In this document: one piece after another, positions 9,171 to 17,357 of the stretch | How the letters are laid out: the number at the start of each line of letters is the position of its first letter | Numbering within the stretch: position 1 is the first letter of the stretch | From: Oscillospiraceae bacterium | Lineage (GTDB): Bacteria > Bacillota > Clostridia > Oscillospirales > Ruminococcaceae | NCBI GenBank assembly: GCA_031282245.1 | Contig: JAITEB010000041.1 | Location: 21,240-85,239, forward strand | DNA length: 64,000 nt | Direction of reading: 5' to 3' | Made by a program: the position numbers and the translations under genes | Notes under the pieces: generated by a model | What the model saw: only the letters and a program-made list of their open reading frames with translations | Told to the model about the DNA's origin: nothing | Database searches by the model: none

Positions 9171-9362
9171 GCCAATATACCTCCTAAGAATTAATATCAG
9201 ATACTTGTATAAAATATAATACTATATCTTTTTACAAATCGCAACATATTTTAATAAAAATCTTTAAATTTTTTTCTCGCAGGCTCATTATCGCCATTTA
9301 TATCCTGTAATTGTTGGGTTATTCCGGAAAGATATAATATACGCAGAAAAAAACATACGGCT

Positions 9363-10130
9363 TTATTCAATTTGTATGCGTTCAATAGATAAAGCTTTGC
9401 CGGTTTTCTCATCGATTTCAATACAAACTCCGCAGAGAATGCAGGCTCCATCAGCTACTGAATAGCGCACAGGCATATAATTAATAAACTTTTGTATAAT
9501 CGGCTCTATGCATAAACCCAGCGAGGAGTTCTTTGGACCTGTCATCCCAAGGTCGGTGATAAAAGCCGTACCCTTTGGCAAAAGCCTTTCGTCGGCGGTC
9601 TGGACATGGGTGTGCGTCCCCACGACAGCCGAAACTCTGCCGTCTATATAGCTTGCCAGGGCGATTTTTTCGCTTGTCGCCTCGGCGTGGAAATCAACAA
9701 GAACAACTTTTGCCTTTATGCCGTTCAGCAGACTGTCTATATATCGGAACGGATTTGCCAGATTTTCCATAAAGACGACGCCCATCAGGTTTATCACGCA
9801 GACGTCATAACGGCCTTTATCCACTGTGCAGAACCCGCGGCCGGGGGTCGAGTCCGGATAATTCGCGGGGCGGAGTATATATGGGTTTTCGTCCAGGTAG
9901 TCATAAATTTCCCTTTTTTTGAAAACATGGTTCCCCGTCGTAATCACATCGGCTCCGGCTGAAAAAATTATATCCGCGCTTTTGGGGGTAATGCCGTTCT
10001 GGTTGTTGGAGTTCTCGCCGTTGACGGCCGTAAAATCCGCGTTGTAAAATCGCCGGAGCTTCGGCAGTTCTGACAAAAGAAATTCGCAGCCGGCCGAGCC
10101 AACAACGTCGCCGATGCAAAGAATCCTCAT
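9363..10130 (-). CDS. ymdB: YmdB family metallophosphoesterase (2',3'-cAMP phosphodiesterase type)
   Basis: 255-aa calcineurin-like phosphoesterase of the TIGR00282/YmdB family, which hydrolyses 2',3'-cyclic nucleotides and influences biofilm and sporulation decisions in Bacillus. Metal ligands are visible in order: IGDVVGSAG, NGENSNNQNG, TGNHVF, DFHAEATSEK and GTHTHVQTAD. The ATG at 10130 is preferred because AAGGGGTG lies about 10 nt upstream; a GTG at 10142 overlaps that signal. The usual upstream partner rny is not in the window. Confidence 0.95.
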   Translation of the reverse strand: MRILCIGDVVGSAGCEFLLSELPKLRRFYNADFTAVNGENSNNQNGITPKSADIIFSAGADVITTGNHVFKKREIYDYLDENPYILRPANYPDSTPGRGFCTVDKGRYDVCVINLMGVVFMENLANPFRYIDSLLNGIKAKVVLVDFHAEATSEKIALASYIDGRVSAVVGTHTHVQTADERLLPKGTAFITDLGMTGPKNSSLGLCIEPIIQKFINYMPVRYSVADGACILCGVCIEIDEKTGKALSIERIQIE

Positions 10131-10360
10131 TACGATAAACACCCCTTAAGTTAAAAAAAACGCAAATATTAATTTAGATTTATTATAGCATATAGTCTTG
10201 CCCAATGGAAGCGTTTTTTAAACTTTATTTAGCTATTATATAAATACGCAAAGTATATTTTGCATTATAAATAGGCGATTTAAAGCTAATGCTTAGTTTT
10301 TATAGCGATTTTTGGCGCACGCGCGGATATAAGCCCCGCAGAGAGAATCTTAAATTTTTG

Positions 10361-10389
10361 TTGACACAACGGCGCGACAGTGCTAAAAT
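10361..10389 (+). promoter_or_regulatory. Consensus sigma-A promoter for the asd-dapA leader
   Basis: TTGACA at 10361-10366, a 17-nt spacer, then TAAAAT at 10384-10389. The start site would be near 10396, just before the lysine riboswitch. Confidence 0.85.
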
Positions 10390-10412
10390 AATATAAAATT
10401 TAAATAAGATTC

Positions 10413-10581
10413 CAGATCAGAGGCGCGTTTTTGATGAGTAACCGGCAAAGGGCAGGCCATATAATGCCCCGGCGAAAGGTAAAAACGCCGAAGGGACGCG
10501 GTTCGGCAGCCGCGTCGCCTGGCCGCAACTCCGAAAGGCTTGCGGCTGTCGCAATTTTTTTTGTTGCGAAGCGCTGATTTG
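10413..10581 (+). promoter_or_regulatory. Lysine riboswitch (L box) aptamer
   Basis: Conserved L-box blocks are present: AGAGGCGCG, GATGAGTAA, GGCAAAGG, CGCCGAAGGGA and GGCTGTCGC. The outer P1 helix is seen as CAGATCAG (10413-10420) pairing with CTGATTTG (10574-10581) with one mismatch. It sits between a consensus promoter and an intrinsic terminator, upstream of the lysine/DAP genes asd and dapA. Lysine binding would therefore be expected to cause premature termination. Confidence 0.92.
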
Positions 10582-10654
10582 AACTCGTTTGCATATAATA
10601 TAACAGCAGTGTGAAAAAACCGCTCTCCGCTTTTATATTATTGCAGAAAGACTG

Positions 10655-10684
10655 CCGGTTTTTGCGAACCGGTTTTTTTATTTT
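10655..10684 (+). terminator. Riboswitch-controlled attenuator terminator
   Basis: CCGGTT (10655-10660) pairs with AACCGG (10667-10672), followed by seven T and further T-rich sequence. It lies between the aptamer and the asd ribosome binding site, as expected for the expression platform. Confidence 0.85.
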
Positions 10685-10714
10685 TTAATAAAATTTAAAG
10701 AGGAGAAAAGTAAA

Positions 10715-11794
10715 GTGAAAAAATATAAAGCAGGCATAATCGGCGCAACAGGCATGGTCGGCCAACGCTTTGTCAGCCTTCTGAAAGAACACCCGTGGTT
10801 TGAGACGGAGGTTCTGGCCGCATCGGCAAATTCCGCAGGGAAAACATACGCCGAGGCTGTCGGTTCCCGCTGGGTCATGCAAGAGCCGCTGCCGGAAAAA
10901 ATCGCCGCCATGACGGTTTTGGACGCGCAGGCCGATATAGAGAGAATCGCAAAACGGGTCGATTTTGTTTTTTGCGCCGTTAACCTGCCAAAGGCCGACA
11001 CAAAAAAACTGGAAGAAGATTACGCAAGGCATGAATGTCCTGTTATATCAAACAATTCCGCCAACAGACTTGTGCCGGACGTCCCCATGGTGATCCCGGA
11101 AATAAACGACGGCCACACTGCTGTAATAAAAGCCCAGCGGAAACGCCTCGGCGCTTCGCGCGGTTTTATCGCCGTAAAGTCCAACTGTTCTATACAGTGC
11201 TATGTCCCCGCGCTGCACCCGCTTTTGAAATACGGGCTGAAGAAAGTCGCCGCCTGCACATATCAGGCAATTTCCGGGGCGGGAAAAACTTTCGGGCGCT
11301 GGCCGGAAATGCTTGACAATGTGATCCCGTTTATCGGCGGCGAGGAAGAAAAAAGCGAAGTCGAGCCGATGAAAATCTGGGGCGACGTTCAAAACGGTGA
11401 AATCGTCCCGGCGGCCGAGCCTGCGATCTCCGCGCAGTGCGTGCGCGTTCCCGTGAGCGACGGCCATCTTGCGGCGGTCTTCGCCGAATTTGAGAACCCG
11501 CCCTCCCTGGAAGAAATTATAAGCGACTGGAGAAATTATAAAGGCGCGGCGCAGCTTCTGGAACTGCCCAGCGCGCCAAAACAGTTTCTGCGCTATTTCG
11601 ACGAGCCTGACCGCCCGCAGACAAAACTTGACCGCGACCTGGAGAACGGCATGGGCGTTTCTATCGGGCGCTTGCGCCGGGACGGCATTTTCTCGGTGAA
11701 ATTTATTTCGCTTGCGCACAACACGCTCAGGGGCGCGGCGGGCGGCGGGGTGCTGCTTGCGGAGCTTCTGGCAAAGCAGGGCTATTTGGACTGA
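10715..11794 (+). CDS. asd: Aspartate-semialdehyde dehydrogenase (archaeal/fungal-type)
   Basis: Reduces aspartyl phosphate to aspartate semialdehyde for lysine/DAP, threonine and methionine synthesis. The NADP-binding motif GIIGATGMVGQRF is at the N-terminus and the catalytic Cys is in VKSNCSIQ near residue 155. The SNNSANR and PMVIPEIN blocks place it in the archaeal/fungal-type (TIGR00978) branch rather than the usual bacterial one. The start is GTG with AGGAG about 10 nt upstream. It is followed by dapA and controlled by the lysine riboswitch. Confidence 0.95.
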   Translation: MKKYKAGIIGATGMVGQRFVSLLKEHPWFETEVLAASANSAGKTYAEAVGSRWVMQEPLPEKIAAMTVLDAQADIERIAKRVDFVFCAVNLPKADTKKLEEDYARHECPVISNNSANRLVPDVPMVIPEINDGHTAVIKAQRKRLGASRGFIAVKSNCSIQCYVPALHPLLKYGLKKVAACTYQAISGAGKTFGRWPEMLDNVIPFIGGEEEKSEVEPMKIWGDVQNGEIVPAAEPAISAQCVRVPVSDGHLAAVFAEFENPPSLEEIISDWRNYKGAAQLLELPSAPKQFLRYFDEPDRPQTKLDRDLENGMGVSIGRLRRDGIFSVKFISLAHNTLRGAAGGGVLLAELLAKQGYLD

Positions 11795-11849
11795 CGCGCC
11801 TTTTCCCGGCTGTATTGGCGGCGGCAAATACTTATGGAGGCAAATATTT

Positions 11850-12737
11850 ATGAAAAAGACTGTTTTTAAGGGTTCGGGCTGCGCCATCGCGACCCCGTTT
11901 AACTCTGACGGAAGCATAAATTTTGAGGCTTTTGAAAATCTTATTAATTTTCAGATAGAAAACAAAACGGACGCGATTGTCGTTATGGGGACCACCGGCG
12001 AAGCCTCAACTCTTAATGACGCGGATCATCTCAGGGCTATAGAGTTCTGCGTCGAGAAAGTCGCGAAGCGCGTTCCCGTGGTGGCCGGCTGCGGGAGCAA
12101 CGACACCGCTCACGCCGTCGCGCTTTCCAAAAAGGCGCAGGCGCTTGGCGCGGACGCGCTTCTGCACGTCACGCCCTATTACAACAAGACTTCCCAGAGA
12201 GGGCTTGTACGCCATTTTATGATCGTTGCGGAGGCTCTTGACATCCCCGTTATTCTCTACAACGTGCCGTCCAGAACCGGACTGAACATCCGGCCCGCAA
12301 GCTATCTTGAGCTGAGCGGGCATGAGAACATAGTGGCTGTCAAAGAAGCAAACGGGGATATTTCTTCGATTGTGCACACCGCCGCCATTTGCGGCAGCGA
12401 GCTGGGGATATATTCCGGAAACGACGATCAGGTTGTACCGGTGCTTTCGATGGGAGGGCTTGGGGTTATATCCGTTGTTGCAAACGTCGCGCCGAAAGCT
12501 ATGCACGATCTTTGCGCGCTGTATTTCGAGGGCAAGACCACGGAAAGCTCAAAGGCCCAGGCCGATATAATAGAGCTGAACGACGCGCTTTTCTGCGATG
12601 TCAACCCCATCCCGGTGAAACACGCGCTGAACCTTATGGGTATGAACGCGGGCGCCGTACGGCTTCCGCTGCTTGAAACGACAGATAAAAACAAAGAACT
12701 TATCAAGAACGTCCTGGAGAAATACAAGTTAATCTGA
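11850..12737 (+). CDS. dapA: 4-hydroxy-tetrahydrodipicolinate synthase
   Basis: Condenses pyruvate with aspartate semialdehyde, the committed step to DAP and lysine. Key residues seen are GTTGEASTL (TTGE phosphate-binding motif), the Tyr in ILYNVPSRTG and the Schiff-base Lys in IVAVKEANGD. The 295-aa length is standard. The ATG has TGGAGG 9 nt upstream and homologues begin at this point. It lies 55 bases after asd in the same riboswitch-controlled operon and ends at a strong terminator. Confidence 0.97.
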   Translation: MKKTVFKGSGCAIATPFNSDGSINFEAFENLINFQIENKTDAIVVMGTTGEASTLNDADHLRAIEFCVEKVAKRVPVVAGCGSNDTAHAVALSKKAQALGADALLHVTPYYNKTSQRGLVRHFMIVAEALDIPVILYNVPSRTGLNIRPASYLELSGHENIVAVKEANGDISSIVHTAAICGSELGIYSGNDDQVVPVLSMGGLGVISVVANVAPKAMHDLCALYFEGKTTESSKAQADIIELNDALFCDVNPIPVKHALNLMGMNAGAVRLPLLETTDKNKELIKNVLEKYKLI

Positions 12738-12748
12738 TTTAAGGCTTG

Positions 12749-12781
12749 GCGGGGGCGGCTTTCGGCTGTCCCCGCTTTTTT
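12749..12781 (+). terminator. Intrinsic terminator of the asd-dapA operon
   Basis: GCGGGGGC (12749-12756) pairs with GTCCCCGC (12768-12775), followed by TTTTTT. Confidence 0.88.
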
Positions 12782-12791
12782 AAACATATGT

Positions 12792-12820
12792 TTGACATGC
12801 CCTGATTAAAGTGCTATAAT
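12792..12820 (+). promoter_or_regulatory. Perfect-consensus promoter for lexA
   Basis: TTGACA at 12792-12797, a 17-nt spacer and TATAAT at 12815-12820. Both hexamers are perfect. The predicted start is near 12827. Confidence 0.88.
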
Positions 12821-12827
12821 ATAAATT

Positions 12828-12847
12828 AAACTGTTTGAACAGAGTTT
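12828..12847 (+). promoter_or_regulatory. Candidate LexA operator (palindrome over the start site)
   Basis: The core palindrome CTGTT-TG-AACAG (12831-12842) lies inside a longer near-symmetric element flanked by AAA and GTTT. Its position just downstream of the predicted start would fit autorepression. It is not the classical Gram-positive GAAC-N4-GTTC box, so the assignment to LexA is inference. Confidence 0.45.
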
Positions 12848-12903
12848 ATTTTTTAGCTATATAAAACAGGGTTCAAAACAGAAAGGAGCGGAAAAAACAA
12901 ATC

Positions 12904-13491
12904 ATGAAAGTGCTAAGCCCAAAAGCGCAGGCGACATATGAATTTATTCTGGAACGCTCGGTTGACGGCATTCCGCCAAGCGTGAGAGAAATATGCGCGC
13001 AGCTCGGCTTTAAGTCGACTTCGACGACGCACAAAATCCTGCTGGAGCTTGAGGAATCCGGCTATATATCGCGGGAATCCGGTTTCAACAGGAACATACG
13101 CGTCAACACGGAAAAAGCGCTGCAAGTCCCGCTTGTCAAGGCTGTTCCCGGCGTTAAGCCCGTCACCGCGCCGGAAAACATCGAAAGCTATATACCTTTC
13201 CGCGCAAGGGGATACAACCAGGGGGAGCTGTTCGCTCTGGCGGTAAAGGGTTCCGGAATGAGCGGCGCGGGGATTCTGGACGGCGACATAGTTATCGCCA
13301 AAAAATCTATAGGGGCGAAATCAGGCGAGCTGGTGGCCGCCGTTCTTAACGGGGAAGCAACTGTAAGGCGTTTTCTGGAGGATGGGGACAAGCTTGTCTT
13401 AAAGGCCGAAGATCCCGGCACAGAGCCTTATATCAGCGATGAGGTGGAAATTCTTGGGCGTGTTGTGGCTTGCCTGCGATTTTATGAATGA
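12904..13491 (+). CDS. lexA: LexA-family repressor with degenerate autoproteolysis site
   Basis: Transcriptional repressor of SOS genes by family. The winged-helix HTH is canonical (residues about 24-57, PPSVREICAQLGFKSTSTTH). The C-terminal S24 domain is recognisable (AGILDGDIVIAKK, LNGEATVRRF), but key positions differ. The cleavage Ala-Gly is replaced by Gly83-Val84, the nucleophile Ser by Gly118 (VKGSGM instead of VKGDSM), and the general-base Lys by Arg155. At 195 aa it is near normal length. If these positions are truly inactive, RecA-stimulated self-cleavage would be lost; nearby Ser117 or Ser120 might substitute. Confidence 0.9.
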   Translation: MKVLSPKAQATYEFILERSVDGIPPSVREICAQLGFKSTSTTHKILLELEESGYISRESGFNRNIRVNTEKALQVPLVKAVPGVKPVTAPENIESYIPFRARGYNQGELFALAVKGSGMSGAGILDGDIVIAKKSIGAKSGELVAAVLNGEATVRRFLEDGDKLVLKAEDPGTEPYISDEVEILGRVVACLRFYE

Positions 13492-13542
13492 CGCGCAATG
13501 CAAGTTCAATCACAAATATAAATAAAACCGGGGGAAGGCCAA

Positions 13543-14631
13543 GTGGAGTTTTTGAAAGAAAACGGCGAGCGGGAATACGAAGATTTTATATGGAAGCACC
13601 CGAACGGGCATTTCATGCAGTCGCTGGAATGGGCAAAAGTTAAACCCGGCTGGAGCAGCGACGCTATAATCTCAAGGGGAAAAGACGGCGAAATAAAAGG
13701 TTCCCTATTCGTGCTCAAAAAGAAAACGCCCGTTTTTAATATTCACTATCTCTATGCGCCCAGAGGTCCTGTCTGCGGCTGTTCTGACAAAGAAACTTTC
13801 GCGGATCTTCTGGAGGGCGTTAAAGCGCTTGCCAAAAAATGCGGCGGCTATAAATTCACCTGCGACCCCATTGTACCCGCTTCGGATTCTAATTTTCTCG
13901 CCCTGATGAAAGAGTTTGGCTTCAGCCTTAATAAAGGCCGGCTTGAGATAGGATATACTATACAGCCGCGTTTTCACTACAGACTGGATATAAACGGCAG
14001 AAGCGCCGATGAGCTTTTCAAAAGCTTTAACGAAAGCACCCGGCGCAATATCCGAAAGGCCATAAAATTCGGCGTTGAGGTGAAAGTCTGCGGACTTGAA
14101 ATGGTGGACGAGTTCGCCCGGATGATGGCCGTAACCGGCCAGCGCGACGGGTTTATGACCCGCCCGGCGAATTATTTTAAAAACATGTTTGAGGTGATGG
14201 GTGAAAATTTCAGGCTGTATATAGCTTTTTTCGGGGGCAGGCCCATATCCGGCGCGGTCTGCGCGCATTTCGGGCATGTGACTTATTATATTTACGGCGC
14301 TTCGGACAACGTGTACAGGAACGTCATGCCCAATTACCTGATGCAGTGGGAAATGATAAAGTGGGCTGCGGAAAACGGCTCGGATATATATGATTTTATG
14401 GGCATTTCCGGAGATCTGGAAAACAAGAACGGCCCCGCCTATGGTCTTTACAGGTTCAAAAGAGGCTTCAACGGCTATGTCGCCGAGTTTCCCGGGGAGT
14501 TCAGCATCGTCTACAACAAATTTATAGACAGGCTGATAAACACGGCGACTGATATTCAGGTCAGCATAATCCGCAGGAAAAAGGGGCTTTATAAAAAAAA
14601 TGCGCAGCATGTCTCTGCTGAAACGGATTGA
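13543..14631 (+). CDS. FemAB-family peptidyltransferase
   Basis: 362-aa member of the FemA/FemB/FemX-like family (two GNAT-like halves). These use aminoacyl-tRNA to add amino acids to the peptidoglycan stem peptide, or act as related lipid-II aminoacyltransferases. Family landmarks include FMQSLEWAKVKPGW near residues 25-38, LYAPRGPV near 69, STRRNIRKA near 166 and YDFMGISG near 284. The start is GTG after GGGGGAAGG. The 3' end overlaps the next gene by up to 32 bases. The amino acid added cannot be told from sequence. Confidence 0.88.
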   Translation: MEFLKENGEREYEDFIWKHPNGHFMQSLEWAKVKPGWSSDAIISRGKDGEIKGSLFVLKKKTPVFNIHYLYAPRGPVCGCSDKETFADLLEGVKALAKKCGGYKFTCDPIVPASDSNFLALMKEFGFSLNKGRLEIGYTIQPRFHYRLDINGRSADELFKSFNESTRRNIRKAIKFGVEVKVCGLEMVDEFARMMAVTGQRDGFMTRPANYFKNMFEVMGENFRLYIAFFGGRPISGAVCAHFGHVTYYIYGASDNVYRNVMPNYLMQWEMIKWAAENGSDIYDFMGISGDLENKNGPAYGLYRFKRGFNGYVAEFPGEFSIVYNKFIDRLINTATDIQVSIIRRKKGLYKKNAQHVSAETD

Positions 14632-15931
14632 GGAAATAATCTCTGGGGGCGCTTCGCGATTTTATGTCCCCGGGCACAAGGGAAGGTTGGGCGCTTTTGG
14701 CGGGGATTTCTCAAAGTATGATATAACGGAAATTCCCGGCGCGGACAGCCTTTACTCGCCCTCCGGCGCAATCGCCGAGCTTGAGGGGCTTGTCTCACAG
14801 GCATATAAAAGCGGCGCAAGCCTGATCAGCTGCGGAGGCTCAACGCTTGCGGTTCAGGCTATGCTCGCCCATTACGCAAAGCCGGGCAGTGTTGTTATTA
14901 TGGCGCGCAACGCTCATATTTCCGCTGTAAACGCAGCGGCGCTGCTTGGTTTTGAGCCTTTCTGGGTTTATCCGGACGGGGACGCCGGGGAAGCCCTTCC
15001 CGGGAGAATAAGCCCCCCGGCTATAGAAAAGGCGCTTGAAAAAAATCCGGGCGCGGCGGCCGTTTATATCACCTCGCCGGACTATTTCGGCGTACTGTCC
15101 GACGTGAAGGCCATAGCGGGGATTTGCGGAAAACACGGCGCGCCGCTTTTGATTGACAATGCCCACGGAGCGCACCTGTCCTTTTCCGGCCAGGCGCATC
15201 CAATACGGGAGGGCGCAGACATGTGCGCCGATTCCGCGCACAAAACGCTGCCGGCTTTAACCGGCGCGGCTTTCCTGCACATACGCAACGGGGATTTAAA
15301 AAGCGCCATGAAGTCCCGTATGGCGCTTTTCGGCTCCACAAGCCCAAGTTATCTTGTGATGGGTTCTATTGATTATTGCATGGCCTGGCTTGCGGAAAAC
15401 GGCGGGGACGATTATATCAAGCTTGCGGGCAGGGTTGAGCGCCTTGCTTTGATGGCGAAAGAAAAAGGCTTTGCGCTTCCGGAAGGCCTGCGCGACAAAA
15501 CGCGCCTGACGCTCGGCGCCTGCGCGCTTGGGTATAGCGCTCCGGAACTTGCCGGATGGCTCCGCGAAAACAAAATTGAGCCGGAATATGTCGGGAACTC
15601 TTATCTTGTGCTTGTGCCAGGCCCGTTTAACGCGGAGCGGGACTTTGCCCGGCTCGAAAACGCGATTGACAAGATAAAGCCCCGGAAACCCGCGCCGTTC
15701 TTGCGGGAGATGGAATTTTACTCTCCCAAAAGAATCTTGTCTATAAGAGAAGCGTATTTCAGCGAAATTGAGGAAATTCCTGTAGAAAAAGCTGCCGGGC
15801 GCATTCTTGCGGAGAACGTAAGCGCCTGTCCGCCGGGCGTGCCTGTTGCGCTGGGCGGCGATAAGATTGACGGAATTTTAGAAAAAATGTTGATTTCTTA
15901 TGGCGTTTTGCAAGTAAAAGTGGTAAAATAA
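14600..15931 (+). CDS. Orn/Lys/Arg decarboxylase-family PLP enzyme (YaaO/SpeA-like)
   Basis: PLP-dependent fold-type I decarboxylase of the Orn/Lys/Arg group. The N-terminus has FYVPGHKGR and ITEIPGADSLY. The middle has CGGSTLAVQAML, DNAHGAHL and the PLP Lys in DSAHKTLPALTGAAFLH (near residue 215). It is short (443 aa) but ends in the usual C-terminal motif region (SPKRILSIREAYFS). The ATG at 14600 overlaps the femAB 3' end; a second ATG at 14609 is possible. The YaaO-type position beside darA, holB and ricT matches the Bacillus yaa cluster. Confidence 0.88.
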   Translation: MRSMSLLKRIEEIISGGASRFYVPGHKGRLGAFGGDFSKYDITEIPGADSLYSPSGAIAELEGLVSQAYKSGASLISCGGSTLAVQAMLAHYAKPGSVVIMARNAHISAVNAAALLGFEPFWVYPDGDAGEALPGRISPPAIEKALEKNPGAAAVYITSPDYFGVLSDVKAIAGICGKHGAPLLIDNAHGAHLSFSGQAHPIREGADMCADSAHKTLPALTGAAFLHIRNGDLKSAMKSRMALFGSTSPSYLVMGSIDYCMAWLAENGGDDYIKLAGRVERLALMAKEKGFALPEGLRDKTRLTLGACALGYSAPELAGWLRENKIEPEYVGNSYLVLVPGPFNAERDFARLENAIDKIKPRKPAPFLREMEFYSPKRILSIREAYFSEIEEIPVEKAAGRILAENVSACPPGVPVALGGDKIDGILEKMLISYGVLQVKVVK

Positions 15932-15979
15932 AATTGCGTTTTGTCTTGAAATAAATTACCCAGGGAGGTTTCTGTCTTT

Positions 15980-16303
15980 ATGAAACTGATATTTGCAATA
16001 GTAAACAACGACGACAGTAATTTTGTTCAGTCCGCGCTGACGCAGGAAGGTTTTTCCGCGACAAAGCTCTCCACAACCGGGGGCTTTCTCAAATCCGGAA
16101 ATACTACTTTTATAATCGGCGTTGACGACGACAAAGTTGACGATATAATTTCTATTATCGCAAAGCATTCCAAAAAGCGCCAGCACATTGTACCCACAGC
16201 CGCTACATACGGCACGGGAATGTACAGTTCCATCCCGATAGAAGTCACCGTCGGCGGCGCCACCGTTTTTGTGACGGATGTGACGCGCTTTGAAAAGCTG
16301 TAA
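15980..16303 (+). CDS. darA: Cyclic-di-AMP receptor (DarA/PstA/YaaQ)
   Basis: 107-aa PII-like protein that binds c-di-AMP; its downstream targets are poorly known. The sequence matches the family from end to end: MKLIFAIVNNDDS, FSATKLSTTGGFLKSGNTTF, VDDDKVDDII, and VTVGGATVFVTDVTRFEK at the C-terminus. GGGAGG lies upstream of the ATG. It is followed at 8 bases by holB, as in Bacillus, although tmk and yaaR are missing from the cluster here. Confidence 0.96.
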   Translation: MKLIFAIVNNDDSNFVQSALTQEGFSATKLSTTGGFLKSGNTTFIIGVDDDKVDDIISIIAKHSKKRQHIVPTAATYGTGMYSSIPIEVTVGGATVFVTDVTRFEKL

Positions 16304-16311
16304 AGGCTTTT

Positions 16312-17277
16312 ATGTTTGAGCAGTATTTCGCCGGGAACCCGGAAGCAAAATCCGAGCTTTTGGAAAAAAGCTCCGCCCGTCTTCCCCATGCCGTACTGAT
16401 TTACGGCGAAACAGGGCTTGGCAAAAAAACTTTTGCCGGTCTTGTCGCCTGCCGCTATATTATGGGGGAAGAAAAATTCTTCTCCGGAGGCAATCCCTTT
16501 GATACGCGGGAAAGCCGGCTTGTTTTAAATAAGCTTCACCCTGATCTGTATATCCAGGACGGCGGCGAAAGCATAAAGGTTGACGACGTCCGAAAAATCG
16601 CGTCGGAGCTTTATATAAGGCCCAATCAGGCGGCGCGGAAAGTTTATGTTCTGGCGGACTGCCAGAACATGACTGTTCAGGCGCAGAACGCCCTGTTAAA
16701 GAGCCTGGAGGAGCCTCCGCAGACAGCGGCCTTTATCCTCACGGCCGAAAGCAAAAGCCGGCTTCTGGAGACAATAATTTCTCGCGTACGTTCTGTGCGT
16801 CTTTTCCCGGTCAAGCCGGATGAAGGTCTCGGCTATATTAAAAAAATCCTTCCGGAAGCAGATATTCCGGAAGCCGGGAACTTTTTGAGAACTTTTGGGG
16901 GAAATATCGGCAAAACGCTTGCCGCGCTGGACAAAAGCGAAAAAAGTCCGGCGTATCAGATTTTCGGCGAGCTTTCCAATGCGATTGAATCCGGGGATAT
17001 TTACGGGGCGGCGCTTGCTTTGACTAAAGCCTCCGCAAAACGCCCGGTGTTCAAAGAAGTCTGCGATTTGCTTTCGCGCTTTATGGGGGAGCTTCTTGCG
17101 GCGAAGGCCAGGGCGGAAAGCCCGCGCGGAGCGCTTGCGGCAAAGCTTGAATACAGGCGGATAGTCAGGATTGTAAGCTTTCTGGACGAAATCCGGCAGC
17201 GGGACGTGTATAATCTAAATTTGCCGCTGATGTCGGCGCGGCTTGCGCTTTGCGTCCTGGGGAACCGGATGTGCTGA
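16312..17277 (+). CDS. holB: DNA polymerase III subunit delta-prime
   Basis: Clamp-loader AAA+ subunit of 321 aa. The N-terminal AAA module shows the P-loop variant GETGLGKKTFAGLVA and KVYVLADCQNMTVQAQNALLKSLEEPP, with the sensor-1 FILTAES. The zinc-binding cysteines of many delta-prime proteins are not evident. It is followed by ricT, the conserved holB-ricT order of Firmicutes. Confidence 0.93.
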   Translation: MFEQYFAGNPEAKSELLEKSSARLPHAVLIYGETGLGKKTFAGLVACRYIMGEEKFFSGGNPFDTRESRLVLNKLHPDLYIQDGGESIKVDDVRKIASELYIRPNQAARKVYVLADCQNMTVQAQNALLKSLEEPPQTAAFILTAESKSRLLETIISRVRSVRLFPVKPDEGLGYIKKILPEADIPEAGNFLRTFGGNIGKTLAALDKSEKSPAYQIFGELSNAIESGDIYGAALALTKASAKRPVFKEVCDLLSRFMGELLAAKARAESPRGALAAKLEYRRIVRIVSFLDEIRQRDVYNLNLPLMSARLALCVLGNRMC

Positions 17278-17357
17278 AAAACGCTTTTATTTTCGCGCCG
17301 GCTTTTGGTATTATTTTATAAAAGCAATATTTTTCCCTCAAGCAAAAAGGAGCATAT

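Noticed and set aside
12780..12903. Classical Gram-positive SOS box (GAAC-N4-GTTC) before lexA
   Set aside because: The nearest match has three, not four, central bases and a mismatched half. A different palindrome fits better.
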